Assembly: GCA_041906465.1 (NCBI GenBank)
Contig: JAYRJE010000003.1
Location: forward strand, 248,001-312,000
Source of the DNA: Didemnitutus sp041906465
GTDB lineage: Bacteria > Verrucomicrobiota > Verrucomicrobiia > Opitutales > Opitutaceae
Direction: 5' to 3'
DNA: 64,000 nt
Part shown: positions 1-10,700 of the stretch, piece by piece
Numbering within the stretch: the stretch's first letter is position 1
Layout: each line of letters starts with the position of its first letter
Position numbers and translations under genes: made by a program
Notes under the pieces: model-generated
The model's input: only the letters and a program-made list of their open reading frames with translations
Told to the model about the DNA's origin: nothing
Database searches by the model: none

Positions 1-100
1 CATCGCGGACGGCTTCGCGTTTCGCGGGGGCAAGATGGTTGAGTTTCACACGTTCGAAAAACGCGCCGACGCGCTCGCGTGGGCGGGGATGCAGCCGTGA
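1..100 (+). CDS. NTF2/SnoaL-like protein, C-terminal fragment
   Basis: An open frame runs in from the left edge (codons begin at base 2) and stops at 98-100. The 32 visible residues contain GGKMVEFHTFEKRADALAW followed by AGMQP, which matches the closing beta strand and helix of SnoaL-like/ketosteroid-isomerase-type domains, where a 'dGkv.ef.ty.D...al' pattern is usual. Function cannot be taken further because most of the gene lies outside the window. Confidence 0.6.
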   Translation, partial: IADGFAFRGGKMVEFHTFEKRADALAWAGMQP

Positions 101-153
101 CGGCGCGGCCAGCCAGATGGAACGCCGAGGACGCAGAGAGCGCAGAGAGAAAT

Positions 154-588
154 TCAGCGCTTCGAGGCGGTGCGGGCGGCGTAGCGGGCGGTCGCTTTCT
201 TTTCGACGGTCTTGAATAGACCGGATCCGAAGCGTTGCTCGAGATCGCGACGCATGACCGCGTTGTAGGCTCGGGCGTAGCGGACCAGATCGTCATCCAC
301 GACGCAGCCGGCGATGGTGCGCGTGACGACGCCGTAGTCTTCGAAGAGCACGGCGTGGTAGTCTCCGGCGAAGTCGGCCGGATAGCCGTAAGTGAGGAGG
401 ACGTGTGCGCCGCGACGCAGCGCGGCTTCAGCATCGCGAGCCCCGTCGCCATGCACGCCGACCCAACGAGAAATGGCGCGCCCATTGACTGCGATATCCC
501 GTCCGTGGTGGGAATCCCAATAAGCGTAGTAGCCGGCGAAAGCGGTAAGGCCGAGGAGCGGGACGATGACGGTGAGGCGGCGGCGCAT
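154..588 (-). CDS. small exported or membrane-anchored hypothetical protein
   Basis: A 144-residue protein starting at ATG 588. Residues 4-24 form an N-terminal hydrophobic segment after MRRR, so it is either a signal peptide without a clear cleavage site or a single membrane anchor. The remainder is soluble and ends in a basic tail (KKATARYAARTASKR). I do not recognise a family. The frame shows normal codon character for this GC-rich genome, and the opposite-strand frame over the same bases is less convincing. It is isolated: no neighbour on the same strand is close enough to form an operon. Confidence 0.5.
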   Translation of the reverse strand: MRRRLTVIVPLLGLTAFAGYYAYWDSHHGRDIAVNGRAISRWVGVHGDGARDAEAALRRGAHVLLTYGYPADFAGDYHAVLFEDYGVVTRTIAGCVVDDDLVRYARAYNAVMRRDLEQRFGSGLFKTVEKKATARYAARTASKR

Positions 589-805
589 CAGCTATGAATA
601 CGTGCGAAGCGGAGCGTCCTTAGGGCTCGCGCGTCGATCATTGCCGTCAGCGCGCGAACACGTTCGTGGGGACGGCGACGGACGGTCCTGTGGTGCGTTC
701 TGTGGCCTTGCCTGACTTGCCAGAGTGTGGCTTGCTCAGGTCACCCCTCTCAATCGCCACCGGGCCACGGCGTTTGATCCACGCAATCCGCAACTCATCC
801 ACGTC

Positions 806-1240
806 ATGTCTGTATTGACGCATTTTGCCTTCACGAGTCTCGGCCAAAGCGCGCTGACGTCGAACCTCGATGTCATGCTGAGAATCCTTGGCCTCGGCAC
901 GATCGGACTGGGCTTCCTGCTGGCCTTCCTCGCCTTCCGTCTCCTCAACCGCGAGCAAAACATCAAAGCGCCGCGGGACATGATTCTTACATCGATCACG
1001 CGCTTCATGATCTTCTCGTTCCTGCTCTGCGCTCTCGGTCTGTTCTCCGAGATCTGGCGCAACTACGCTCCGAAGCCGGCGTCAGAGCCGTTGGGTGGCG
1101 CGCTGTATTGGCTGCCTCCTGAAGAGACGCAGGCCGCGACTCAGGTCGCGCAGAAGTTTCTCGAGCAGATTGACGCCGGGCAAATTCAGGAAGCCTACGA
1201 CGCGAATCGCAACGGGGTCAGGCCGTTGTTTGTTGCGTGA
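806..1240 (+). pseudogene. DUF4019-like membrane protein, 3' end replaced by a transposon end
   Basis: ATG 806 opens a 144-residue frame with two membrane segments (about residues 21-44 and 60-82). After these comes a helix reading TQVAQKFLEQIDAGQIQEAYD, which resembles the start of the DUF4019 domain (a 'a..wL..iDaGqy..sw' pattern). The domain then stops: the last residues (GVRPLFVA) are encoded by the left inverted repeat of the transposase element at 1212. The native C-terminus is therefore missing and the gene is probably non-functional. The DUF4019 assignment is from memory of the motif and moderate; the truncation is read directly. Confidence 0.5.
1212..1236 (+). repeat. left terminal inverted repeat of RAYT element
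   Basis: Twenty-five bases that are the exact reverse complement of 2197-2221. The repeat supplies the stop and final codons of the transposase (…TQQTTA) on the minus strand and the abnormal tail of the truncated gene on the plus strand. Confidence 0.9.
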
Positions 1241-2159
1241 TGCCGGTTTGGCGATGCCGGCAATAGTAACTCCGGAGGGCGACCGGAGTGCCGAGTTGCA
1301 GGCGCTCGGCGAGCCACACCCATGGCGCACCGGTCCGGCTGCGCACCTCGATCGCAATCGCCAGTTTCCACTGCTGCCGAAGCGGTTTGGTCGTGAGATC
1401 GGCGTCGGTGCGTTTCGAGGTGGACAGTGCCGACTGAACGGCGTCTTCCCAAGTGCGCTCGCGTAGTTCCCGGACCTCCGCGGACTCCAAGCCGGGCTCA
1501 AGCGCGAGCTGCCGGAACTCCTTTGCCAGGACTTGCCGCCACCCTGCCGTGCCGATCGCCCAGCCCACCGATAGATTCTTCAATCCCAGTGCGGCGCACC
1601 GCGCTTCGTCGCGCCCGAGTTCGATCAACGATTGCTCATACCGTCTGCGCGACGCAACGTCCTCCCCGAAGCGACCGTCGCCACGCCAGCCCCGGTCGTC
1701 CGTCCAGCCGCCGCCGCGCACGATTCCCGCCAAGCTGCTCCAACGAAAATTGCGCACCTGCTCCGGCAGGACGATCTTCGCGCGCACCGGGTTGAGGTGA
1801 ATGTAATCAACGACTCGCGCCAACGCGGCCGCGTCCTCGATCAACAGCGACTGATAGCGACCTTGGAAGAGATGGCCGCGTTCCTGACGGAACCGGTTGA
1901 AACGCGTGGCCCAGGTGCTCTGTAGCCAATGCATCCCATCGACCAAGTTCGGCTCCGGCGTCTCGACCGCGAGGTGGTAATGGTTGCGCATGAGCACGTA
2001 GGCGTGAACGCGCCAGCCCATGAGATCGCGGGCTTCCCGAACGGTTTCGAGAAACGCCTTGGCTTCACCGACGGAGAGAAAGAGATCGCGCCGATAGTTG
2101 CCACGATTGACGACGTGATAGATCGCCCCGGGGAACTGGACGCGCAACCTGCGAGCCAC
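1218..2159 (-). CDS. REP-associated tyrosine transposase (Y1_Tnp family)
   Basis: A 313-residue single-strand DNA transposase of the IS200-like Y1 family. The N-terminus MARRLRVQFPGAIYHVVNRG is the classic opening of the family; about residues 53-63 contain YVLMRNHYHLA, where HYH is the HUH metal-binding motif, and the following MHWLQSTWATRFNRF / HLFQGRYQS / YIHLNPVRA blocks carry the expected family signatures. The catalytic Tyr probably lies in the YIHLNPVRA helix. The C-terminal part is family-specific and less conserved. It is the only gene in the inverted-repeat-bounded element, and appears intact and full length. Confidence 0.9.
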   Translation of the reverse strand: MARRLRVQFPGAIYHVVNRGNYRRDLFLSVGEAKAFLETVREARDLMGWRVHAYVLMRNHYHLAVETPEPNLVDGMHWLQSTWATRFNRFRQERGHLFQGRYQSLLIEDAAALARVVDYIHLNPVRAKIVLPEQVRNFRWSSLAGIVRGGGWTDDRGWRGDGRFGEDVASRRRYEQSLIELGRDEARCAALGLKNLSVGWAIGTAGWRQVLAKEFRQLALEPGLESAEVRELRERTWEDAVQSALSTSKRTDADLTTKPLRQQWKLAIAIEVRSRTGAPWVWLAERLQLGTPVALRSYYCRHRQTGITQQTTA

Positions 2160-2191
2160 GACGGCGAGGCTGGGTCAGGAGAGGCAGACGG

Positions 2192-2464
2192 TCAATGCAA
2201 CAAACAACGGCCTGACCCCGTCGGCCCTCTTCCATTGACGTAGCATTCTAGGAGCGACGCGACTTGCTCCGGCACCCAGTGATTCGTCTCGCGCTGAAAA
2301 TCAGGCTTTCGAAGGAGAGGACGAATTAACCCTCCGGGAATAAGATCGCGAATGAGGATGGACTGAAATTTTTCGTAGCTCGTGTTCGACTCCTTTTCTT
2401 GCAGTGCGAAATCAGAGCGAGGAATCATTCCGTCGAGATTTACGAGTCGGGTTCTTGAGGCCAT
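2192..2464 (-). pseudogene. DUF262-like protein, N-terminal fragment
   Basis: ATG 2464 opens a frame whose first ~75 residues (MASRTRLVNLDGMIPRSDFA… KPDFQRETNHWVPEQVASLLECYVNG) look like the start of DUF262/ParB-like nuclease-fold proteins, in which an FQR-x-W-x2-eqv-LleS motif begins the domain. Homologues continue for several hundred residues. Here the frame runs into the right inverted repeat of the RAYT element at 2221 and ends RCLLH. The gene is broken. DUF262 proteins are common in restriction and defence loci, so this may be a remnant of an accessory locus. Confidence 0.6.
2197..2221 (-). repeat. right terminal inverted repeat of RAYT element
   Basis: Exact reverse complement of 1212-1236. 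It begins 38 bases upstream of the transposase start codon and supplies the aberrant C-terminus of the DUF262-like fragment to its right. Confidence 0.9.
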
Positions 2465-2492
2465 GTTGGTTTACTTGAGTTCACCGCTTCTA

Positions 2493-2529
2493 AAAAAATA
2501 GGCCGCGGCGACGTAAGTCGCCAGCGGCC
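2493..2529 (-). terminator. intrinsic terminator of nrdBA
   Basis: A 12-bp GC-rich stem (2501-2512 with 2517-2529, one bulged base, loop GTAA) followed on the minus strand by a run of seven T residues (2493-2499). It lies 27 bases past the nrdA stop codon. Confidence 0.8.
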
Positions 2530-2555
2530 CGAGAGGAGAGAACTAGATTGTCAGG

Positions 2556-5500
2556 TTACTGGCAAGCCTCGCACGTGCCGCCGTTGCGCATCGCTTCGAT
2601 GCTGCAGGCGTTCTTCTCTGCCTCAGTGTAGACTTTCTTCGCGTCGCGGGTGGCGGTTTCGGCTTTGGTTTCGCCGGCGGCGCCGCGGACTTCCTTTTTC
2701 ACGTTCACCGTGGCTTTCTCGATGTTCGAGGCGCCGAGGGAGCGGAGGTAGTAGGTTGTCTTGAGGCCGGTCTTCCAGGCGTGGCGATACATGTGCGAGA
2801 GCGTCTTCAGGTCCGGCGTCTTGAGCCAGAGGTTCACGCTCTGCGATTGGTCGATCCACTTCTGGCGGCGGGCCGCGGCGTCGATCACCCACTTGTAGTC
2901 CACGTCGAAGGCGGTGCGGTATTTCTCCTTCAGGTCGGCCGGGACGGCTTCGATGTCGGCGAGGTCGCCGTCGAAATACTTCAGCGCATCGATCATCTCC
3001 TGGTTCCAGAGGCCGCGGGCCTTCAGGTCCTCGACGAGGAACGGGTTGATGACGACGAATTCGCCCGAGAGATTCGATTTGACGTAGAGGTTCTTGTAGT
3101 AGGGCTCGATGCAGGGCGACGTGTTGGTGATGTTGGAGATCGTCGCGGTGGGAGCGATGGCGAGGCAGTTGGAATTGCGCATGCCCTGCTTGGCGATCTT
3201 GGCGCGGAGGGGCTCCCAGTTCATCTTGCCGCCGCGCGGGACGTCGACGGGGACGCCGCGTTCCTGCTCGAGGAGGTCGAGGGTGTCCTGCGGGAGGAGG
3301 CCGCGGTCCCACTTCGAGCCCTTGTAGCTGGAGTAGGTGCCGCGCTCGGCCGCGAGGTCGGAGGAGGCTTCGTAGGCGTAGTAGGCGATGGCCTCCATGA
3401 ATTCGTCGTTGAACTCGACGGCTTCGGGGGAGGCGAAGGCGACGCCCTTCATGTAGAGCGCGTTGGCGAGACCCATGACGCCGAGGCCGACGGGGCGGTG
3501 GCGGAGGTTGGAGGTCTTCGCGGCGGCGGTCGGGTAGAAGTTGATGTCGATGACGTTGTCGAGCGCGCGGAGGGCGATGCGGATGGTGTCGCGCAGCTTG
3601 TCGTGATCGAGCGAGCCGTCGGGCTTGAGGTGCGACTCGAGGATGACGGAGCCGAGATTGCAGACGGCGGTCTCGTCGTTCGAGGTGTTGAGCGTGATCT
3701 CCGTGCAGAGATTGGACGAGTGGATGACGCCGGCGTGGTCCTGCGGGGAGCGGAGGTTGCAGGGATCCTTGAAGGTGATCCAGGGGTGGCCGGTCTCGAA
3801 GAGCATCGAGAGCATCTTTTTCCAGAGCTCGATGGCCTCGACCTTGTGGCCTTGGATTTTGCCTTCTTCGGCGAGCTTTTCGTAGTGGGCGTAGCGCTCC
3901 TCGAACTTGCGGCCGTAGGTTTCGTGGAGGTCGGCGACTTCGTTGGAGCGGAAGAGGGTCCAGTGCGAGCGCGACTCCATGCGCTTCATGAACAGGTCGG
4001 GAATCCAGTTCGCCGTGTTCATGTCGTGCGTGCGGCGGCGGTCGTCGCCGGTGTTACGACGGAGTTCGAGGAACTCGAAGATGTCGTTGTGCCACGACTC
4101 GAGGTAGGCGCAGCCGGAGCCCTTGCGTTTGCCGCCCTGGTTGACGGCGACGAGCTGGTCGTTGTGGAGCTTGAGGAAGGGGATGACGCCTTGCGATTCG
4201 CCGTTGGTGCCGGCGATGTGCGCGCCGGTGCCGCGGACGGCGGTCCAGGAGCCGCCGAGGCCGCCGGCCCACTTGGAGAGCTGGGCGTTTTCGGCGATGC
4301 CGCGATACATGATGCCCTCGAGGCTGTCGTCGACGTAGTAGAGGTAGCAGGACGAGAGCTGGGAGTGGAGCGTGCCGGAGTTGAAGAGGGTCGGCGTGGA
4401 CGAGCAGAAGCGGCGGCTCTTGTAGAGCGTGTAGAGCTGGAGCGCCCAGCCTTCGCGGTCGGACTTCTCGTCGAGGAACAGGCCCATCGAGACGCGGAGC
4501 CAGAAGAACTGCGGGGTCTCGAGGCGGCGCGAGCGCTTGCCGGTCTTGTCGATGATCAGGTAGCGGTCGTAGAGCGTCTGGACGCCGAGGAAGTCGAGGT
4601 CGAGGTCAGCGGACGGGTCGATGGCGGCGGCGAGGGTGGCGAGGTTGTATTCCTTGAGGCGCGGAGTGAGGCGCTTGATCTCGATGCCGCGGGCGACGTA
4701 GGGGGCGAAGGCTTGCTGGTGGAATTTTTTCAGGGCGCCGATGCCGTCGCGGACGATGTCCCAGCCGAGGACTTCCTCGTAGATGTAGGTGAGCTGGATG
4801 CGGCCGGCGAACTTGGCGAAGTCGGCGTCCTTTTCGATGAGGGTCTTGGCGTTGAGGACGATCGTGTTGTTGAGGTCGCCTTGCGCGATGTTGTCGAAGG
4901 TGGAGCGGCGGAGCTCGGCCTCGATCTGGTCGGCGGTGAGGCAGAGGTTGAGGCCGATGGAGGCGAACTCGATGCGCTTCTTGAGGTCTTCGCCGTTCCA
5001 GAAGTAGGTGGAGCCGTCGGCGCGTTGGACGACGATCATGGAGTTCTGGCCCTGCGGCGGGTTGGCGGCGGCGTCGGTGGTGGCAGCGTCGGCTTCGGGC
5101 GTGGCGACCACATCGCCGGCGTGGCGGGCGGCGGACTCCTGGGCGCGCGAGGCGTGGCGCATGGCGCGGTAGAGAATGTAGTCCTCGGCGACCTTGAAGT
5201 GGCCGGCCTTCATGAGCTCTTCTTGAACCATGTCCTGAACTTCCTCGATGTGGAGGAAGGCTTGGGAGAGACCGGCGGCGCGCTGGGTGACGGCGCGGGC
5301 GATCTGCGGGGCGGGAGCGGAGTCCTTCTTGAGCGAGAGGAAGGCCTTGCGGATGGCGATCTCGATCTTGGCCTCGTTCCAGGGAACGACCTGGTTGTTG
5401 CGGCGGATGAGTTTGACGGCGACCGTCGGGTGCTCGCGGGAGGCGCCGAGTTTCTGGGCGCGCTTGTGCAGGAGGGATTTCGCGACGTCGTGGGCGTTGT

Positions 5501-5876
5501 TGTCGACGAGGGTTTTCTCGATGAGCACGTAGAGATCGTGGAGGGAGACGCGGAGCGGGCCGCGGGTGAGGGCCTGCTTGGTGAGGTTGGTGGCGACTTC
5601 GCGGGTGACATCGGCGACGAAGCGCTGGTTCTTCTCGTTGAAGATGTCCTTCTCACCCTTCGCGAGCATGAGGTTCGCGAGGGACTTGCCGACGGTGTCG
5701 GCGACCTCGGCGAGGTCGAAGCGCTCGGTGCCATGCGGGCAGAGGACCTCGACTTCGGGGACGGTGACCTCGTCGCGGAGGACGTCGCGCCAGTTGTAGT
5801 TGGGCTTCTGGTCCTGCGGCGTGCCGGTGAATTTCTTGAGGACGAGGTCGGTGTGGACGGAAGAGGAATCGCTCAT
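2556..5876 (-). CDS. nrdA: ribonucleoside-diphosphate reductase alpha subunit, three ATP-cones
   Basis: Large subunit of class I ribonucleotide reductase, reducing NDPs to dNDPs in the cytoplasm. 1106 residues, far longer than E. coli NrdA (761), because of an N-terminal array of ATP-cone-like units: about 38-140 (degenerate), 152-245 and 280-370. The catalytic barrel follows: C510 in SSC, the N722-L-C724-T-E726 active-site loop and C739 in VCNLGS correspond to the redox Cys pair and the thiyl-radical Cys with its Asn/Glu partners. The YYLRS pair near 1040 supplies the radical-transfer tyrosines, and the tail ends C1102-E-A-C1105-Q, the swinging dithiol. Cotranscribed after nrdB (154-base gap). 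The size and triple-cone layout resemble chlamydial NrdA. Confidence 0.95.
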   Translation of the reverse strand: MSDSSSVHTDLVLKKFTGTPQDQKPNYNWRDVLRDEVTVPEVEVLCPHGTERFDLAEVADTVGKSLANLMLAKGEKDIFNEKNQRFVADVTREVATNLTKQALTRGPLRVSLHDLYVLIEKTLVDNNAHDVAKSLLHKRAQKLGASREHPTVAVKLIRRNNQVVPWNEAKIEIAIRKAFLSLKKDSAPAPQIARAVTQRAAGLSQAFLHIEEVQDMVQEELMKAGHFKVAEDYILYRAMRHASRAQESAARHAGDVVATPEADAATTDAAANPPQGQNSMIVVQRADGSTYFWNGEDLKKRIEFASIGLNLCLTADQIEAELRRSTFDNIAQGDLNNTIVLNAKTLIEKDADFAKFAGRIQLTYIYEEVLGWDIVRDGIGALKKFHQQAFAPYVARGIEIKRLTPRLKEYNLATLAAAIDPSADLDLDFLGVQTLYDRYLIIDKTGKRSRRLETPQFFWLRVSMGLFLDEKSDREGWALQLYTLYKSRRFCSSTPTLFNSGTLHSQLSSCYLYYVDDSLEGIMYRGIAENAQLSKWAGGLGGSWTAVRGTGAHIAGTNGESQGVIPFLKLHNDQLVAVNQGGKRKGSGCAYLESWHNDIFEFLELRRNTGDDRRRTHDMNTANWIPDLFMKRMESRSHWTLFRSNEVADLHETYGRKFEERYAHYEKLAEEGKIQGHKVEAIELWKKMLSMLFETGHPWITFKDPCNLRSPQDHAGVIHSSNLCTEITLNTSNDETAVCNLGSVILESHLKPDGSLDHDKLRDTIRIALRALDNVIDINFYPTAAAKTSNLRHRPVGLGVMGLANALYMKGVAFASPEAVEFNDEFMEAIAYYAYEASSDLAAERGTYSSYKGSKWDRGLLPQDTLDLLEQERGVPVDVPRGGKMNWEPLRAKIAKQGMRNSNCLAIAPTATISNITNTSPCIEPYYKNLYVKSNLSGEFVVINPFLVEDLKARGLWNQEMIDALKYFDGDLADIEAVPADLKEKYRTAFDVDYKWVIDAAARRQKWIDQSQSVNLWLKTPDLKTLSHMYRHAWKTGLKTTYYLRSLGASNIEKATVNVKKEVRGAAGETKAETATRDAKKVYTEAEKNACSIEAMRNGGTCEACQ

Positions 5877-6030
5877 GGAGATAATGCTGCTGCGGTGAGT
5901 TCTGGGCTAACGGACGGACGGGCGGACGGAGGGGTAGGAAAAGTGGGGCGCGAAAGCGGGACGGGCCTCGGACCAGCGTGCGCTTGGGGAGCTTCGGCTG
6001 GTGGGAGTCGCCCCGCGAAGGCGTGACGAC

Positions 6031-7116
<1,086 letters not shown>

Positions 7117-7674
7117 GGCTAACGCGTGGGTGTGTCGTGTGTGTAACGGACGTGAAACGGGTGTGTTTTGCGGAGAGGCAAAACCATCCTCCCGTGGTCA
7201 TAGAAGCGCGCAGGACGCCCCTAGCGAACCGAAGTTGCTGGAACTTCCTCACACGTTGCTGACCACCACAGGATGTGGCTGCCCGGAACCAAGGGCACTA
7301 CTAATGGTAGTGACCCATACCCCGTCAATTTTTTCTCCGGCAAATTGCTGACATTTTTTGGTGGACAAAAATTTCTCCGAAATCCGGTGTGCTGCGGTGC
7401 GGCGCATTTCGGGTGTGAGCATGCTTTTTAGAGCGAAAATGAGCCGTGGAATGGTCGGGCGCGCGCCGCCGAAAAATTTCTTGACGTGCTGTTGCACGGT
7501 GCGCGCCGCGGTTTCGAGAGAGGAAATTTCGACGTGCACTTCATGCACAACGCCGTGGGCGCGATTTCACTCTGAAGTGAAGCGGGCCGCCGCGCGCGCC
7601 GCTTCGCGGTGTTCTTTGTTGGGGTGAGCGTGCGAGGAGGCGCGGTGCGGACTGTGGTTAAACTCGGCACGAGC
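7117..7674. other. intergenic region upstream of nrdB
   Basis: No convincing gene. On the minus strand it holds the putative nrdB promoter at 7296-7328 and a leader of roughly 175 bases. A second short palindrome (CCACA-GGA-TGTGG, 7265-7277) lies in the leader. A minus-strand frame over 7249-7548 has no recognisable domain and covers the promoter, so I do not call it. Confidence 0.5.
7296..7328 (-). promoter_or_regulatory. putative nrdB promoter with operator-like palindrome
   Basis: On the minus strand, TTGACG (7328-7323) is followed at 17 bases by a weak -10 (ATTAGT, 7305-7300). The -10 lies inside a palindrome, CACTAC-N5-GTAGTG (7296-7312). A repressor bound there would block the polymerase. 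NrdR boxes also have CACTA…TAGTG arms but with a shorter centre and usually occur in pairs, so NrdR is only a possibility. Confidence 0.4.
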
Positions 7675-7710
7675 AAAAGAAAAAGGCGGCTGCGTTGCCG
7701 CAGCCGCCTT
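7675..7710 (-). terminator. intrinsic terminator of the TonB-dependent receptor gene
   Basis: A perfect 12-bp stem (7683-7694 with 7699-7710) closed by a GCAA tetraloop on the minus strand, then TTTTTCTTTT. It begins 27 bases past the receptor stop codon. Confidence 0.9.
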
Positions 7711-7737
7711 CGCGGGAATTCAGATCAGAGCGTTCGC

Positions 7738-10700
7738 TTAGAACTCGTAGCGGGCGCTGAAGAGGATCGACCAGCGGGTCGCGGCGGGTTCGCCACGGCC
7801 GAGCGACGGCGCGAAGCCGGAGCCGGTGTAGGACTTGCCGTCGATCGTGGTGGAGTAGGTGCCGTTGGCGAGGGCCGTGCTCACGCCCGAATAGACGTAT
7901 TGGCCCTGGCCGCCGTTAGCGGTGGCATCGTAGGCCACGTTGCCGATGGTTTCGCGCTTCACGAAGAACTGGTTCGAACCGCGGATGATGCCCCACTTGC
8001 TGTTGAGCAGGTTACCGATGTTCAGAATGTCCATGCCGAGGACGAGCTTGTGGCGCCAGCCGGGGAGCGGGACTTCCTGCTTCACGCTGAAGTCGAACTG
8101 ATTCACCCACGGATAGCGCAGCGAATTCGCGGTGACGGCCTGGCCTTCGCGCAGGCCGAAACGGTCGACGATCTTGAAGAAGTTCTCCTGATCGGCGGTC
8201 GTCGCGAAGCGGACCTTGCTGTCGCCGGAGCGGAGCGGCACATAGATCAGGTCGTTGGCGTTCTGGTTGTCGCCGTTCGCGTCGTTGGTGTAGGTGAGGC
8301 TAAAAGGATAGCCGCTGCGGCCTTCATAGAGAACCGAGGTCGTGGTGCGGTAACCCTTGAAGAACTCGAAGTCCTTGGTGACGTTGACGAGGAACTTGTC
8401 CTTGATCTCAAGGGACGCGGTCGCGACTTCCTGTGCGTTGGCGTTGAAGATCGAGCGGTTGTTCCAGTTCGAGGCGGCGACCGATGAGGTGCCGAAGAGG
8501 ACTTCGTCGGCGCTCATGCGGACGTAGGACGCGCGCCAATACCAGCCGTCCTTCTTGCGCGGACGCTCGATGGAGAGGGTGATGGTGCGGTTTTCGCCCT
8601 GATCGGTGTTGGCGAGCTTGATCGTGCGGTTCGTGAACAGATTGCTCACGAGGCGCGTGCCATTCGAGGAAGCCGTGAGGTTGTTGAAGTAGAGCTCACG
8701 GCCGTCCGGACCGCGGGCGGTGGTGGCGAGGTTGATGTTTTGATAGAACACGTCCTTGACCGTCCACATTTGCTCGATTTCTGCCGTGGCCTTCAGGTCC
8801 CAGAACGGAAGTTCGCGCTCGATGGCGAGATTGCCCTTCCACTTGGAGGGAAGCTCGAAGTTCGGGTCCATGAAGGCAACGGTCATGGCAGGCGTGCCGC
8901 TACCGACGTTGATAGCTTGGGCATCGGGGTTGGCATTCGGCGTCGGGGCGATGTTGGTCGTGGCCGAACCGCTGCCGTAAGAGGGCGATGAGCCGGCCGA
9001 CCACGTGCGGTAGTTCAGGCCCGTGTTGGAGTAGCTATTGGAGATCCAGACGCGGGGAGTCTTGCCGTAGAACAGACCGATGCCGCCGCGGATCGTCGTC
9101 TTCTTGCCGCTGAAATCGGGCTGCCAGTTGAAGCCAACGCGGGGCTGGAAAACCTTCTTGCCGTCGTAGCTGGCGTCGTTGCGGACGTTGAAGGTGTTGA
9201 AGAACGTCTGGTTGAACGGAACCGCGTCGGGCAACTTCGCCATGTCCATGCGGGCGCCGACGTCGATCTTGAGCGTCGGGCTGACGCGCCAGGCATTGTT
9301 AACGAAGAGGGCGATGTTGGCCTCGGAGAACAGCGCGGCAGGCTCCACACCGGACACGATTTGGTTATACGTGTAGGTGCGATACTGCGAGCCGGGGGCG
9401 TAGTTGAGGAATTCGTTCAGGTTGTTGAAGTCGTAGAAGCCATAGGCGTTCTGAACGAAGAGATTGTAGATGTCGCTGGTCTCATACTGCACGCCGGCCT
9501 GGAGCGTCATCTTGTCGTTCAACTCGTAGGACGCGAAGGCCTCGGCCGTGTCGGTCTTAACGTCGAGAATGTTGGCATGACGGCTGTTTTCCGTGCCGAG
9601 CGTGACGAACGACGTGTTCGACGAACCGGGGACCGCGACGTTGCGGACCTGAACGTAGGGCTGGCGCGAGCTGTTCTTGGGCTCGGAGTGATACTTGCTC
9701 TCCGAGAGGGAAAGCTCGGTGTTGAGCTTATCGTTCCAACGGCTGACGAGCTGACCGAAGTAGGTCTTGTTTTGGATGTCCTGCTGATACCAGGAGGAGT
9801 CGTAGGAGAAGTTATTCTCCTGGTTGCCGGAACCGAAGCCAGGGAAGGTCGGGCGGCTGGACTCGACCTTGTTGTAGCGAATACTCGCGCGGTGGTTGGC
9901 GTTAATCTGCCAATCGACTTTGGCGAGGATGTTGTCGTCCGTCAGGCGATTGGACGCGGGCGGCTTTTCGCTGCCGGGCTTGAAGCCGAGGGCGGTGGCC
10001 TTCTGCGTGATCTGGTCGATCACCGACTGCGGGACCTGAGACACGGGGCTGGGCGGGACGCGGTCTTCGCGCACGGACTCGTTCGAGACATAGAAGAAGA
10101 GTTTCTTCGGAATGATCGGACCACCGAGGGTGAACCCGTAGGTTTCTTCGCTGAAGTTCGCGAGCGGGCGCGGGATCTCGTCGATGGTGTCCGCCACGGT
10201 CTGGAAGCCGTTCAGGGTGCGGCCGCGGTAGGTGTAGTAGGCAGAACCGTGGAATTGGTTCGTGCCGCTCTTCGTGATGGCGTTGATCTGGGCGCCGACG
10301 AAGCCGCCGTTACGCGAGTAGTAGGGCGAGGAGTTGATCGCGAGCGCTTCGAGCGAGTCGAGCGGGATGACGTTACGCTCGGCCGCGGTGTTGTTGCTGT
10401 TGAGGCCGAACGGGTCGGAGGCGCTCACGCCGTCGACCTGGATGCTGTTGTAGCGGTTCGACAGACCGGCGACCGAGATGGCACGGTCAAACGGGTCGCG
10501 ATTGTAGCTGATGCGCGGATCGAGGCGGGCGAGCGAGTTGATCGAGCGGTCGCCGCCGGGGAGGTCGCGGATGTCTTTCGCGTTAAGGTAAGAGCCGGAG
10601 CCCGTTTGGTTCGGGTCGAACATCGTGTCCACCGTGGAGGCGGTCACTTGGAACGCCTGGAGCTGCACGACTTCGCTGCGCATGTTCAGGTTCACGTCGG

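Larger units (their letters stand above)
1212..2221 (-). mobile_element. REP-associated tyrosine transposase (RAYT) element
   Basis: About 1 kb bounded by 25-bp perfect inverted repeats (1212-1236 and 2197-2221) that carry the ACGGGGTCAGGCC core. Inside is one transposase gene on the minus strand whose last codons lie in the left repeat. Both flanking genes are truncated exactly at the element, so it marks a rearrangement or insertion breakpoint. RAYT genes are usually domesticated single-copy partners of REP palindromes; terminal repeats of this GGGGTCAGG type next to such genes are something I recall from other genomes. Confidence 0.75.

Noticed and set aside
647..958. Minus-strand frame ending VAVPTNVFAR overlapping the start of the DUF4019-like gene
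   Set aside because: No recognisable start signal or family; cannot be separated from noise.
2781..6026. Very long plus-strand open frame (about 1080 codons) antisense to nrdA
   Set aside because: GC-rich codon bias leaves antisense frames open; translation is Val/Gly/Glu-rich with no domain, while the minus strand encodes a complete NrdA with all catalytic residues.
7249..7548. 99-codon minus-strand frame upstream of nrdB
   Set aside because: No domain and it spans the promoter and palindrome; more likely non-coding.
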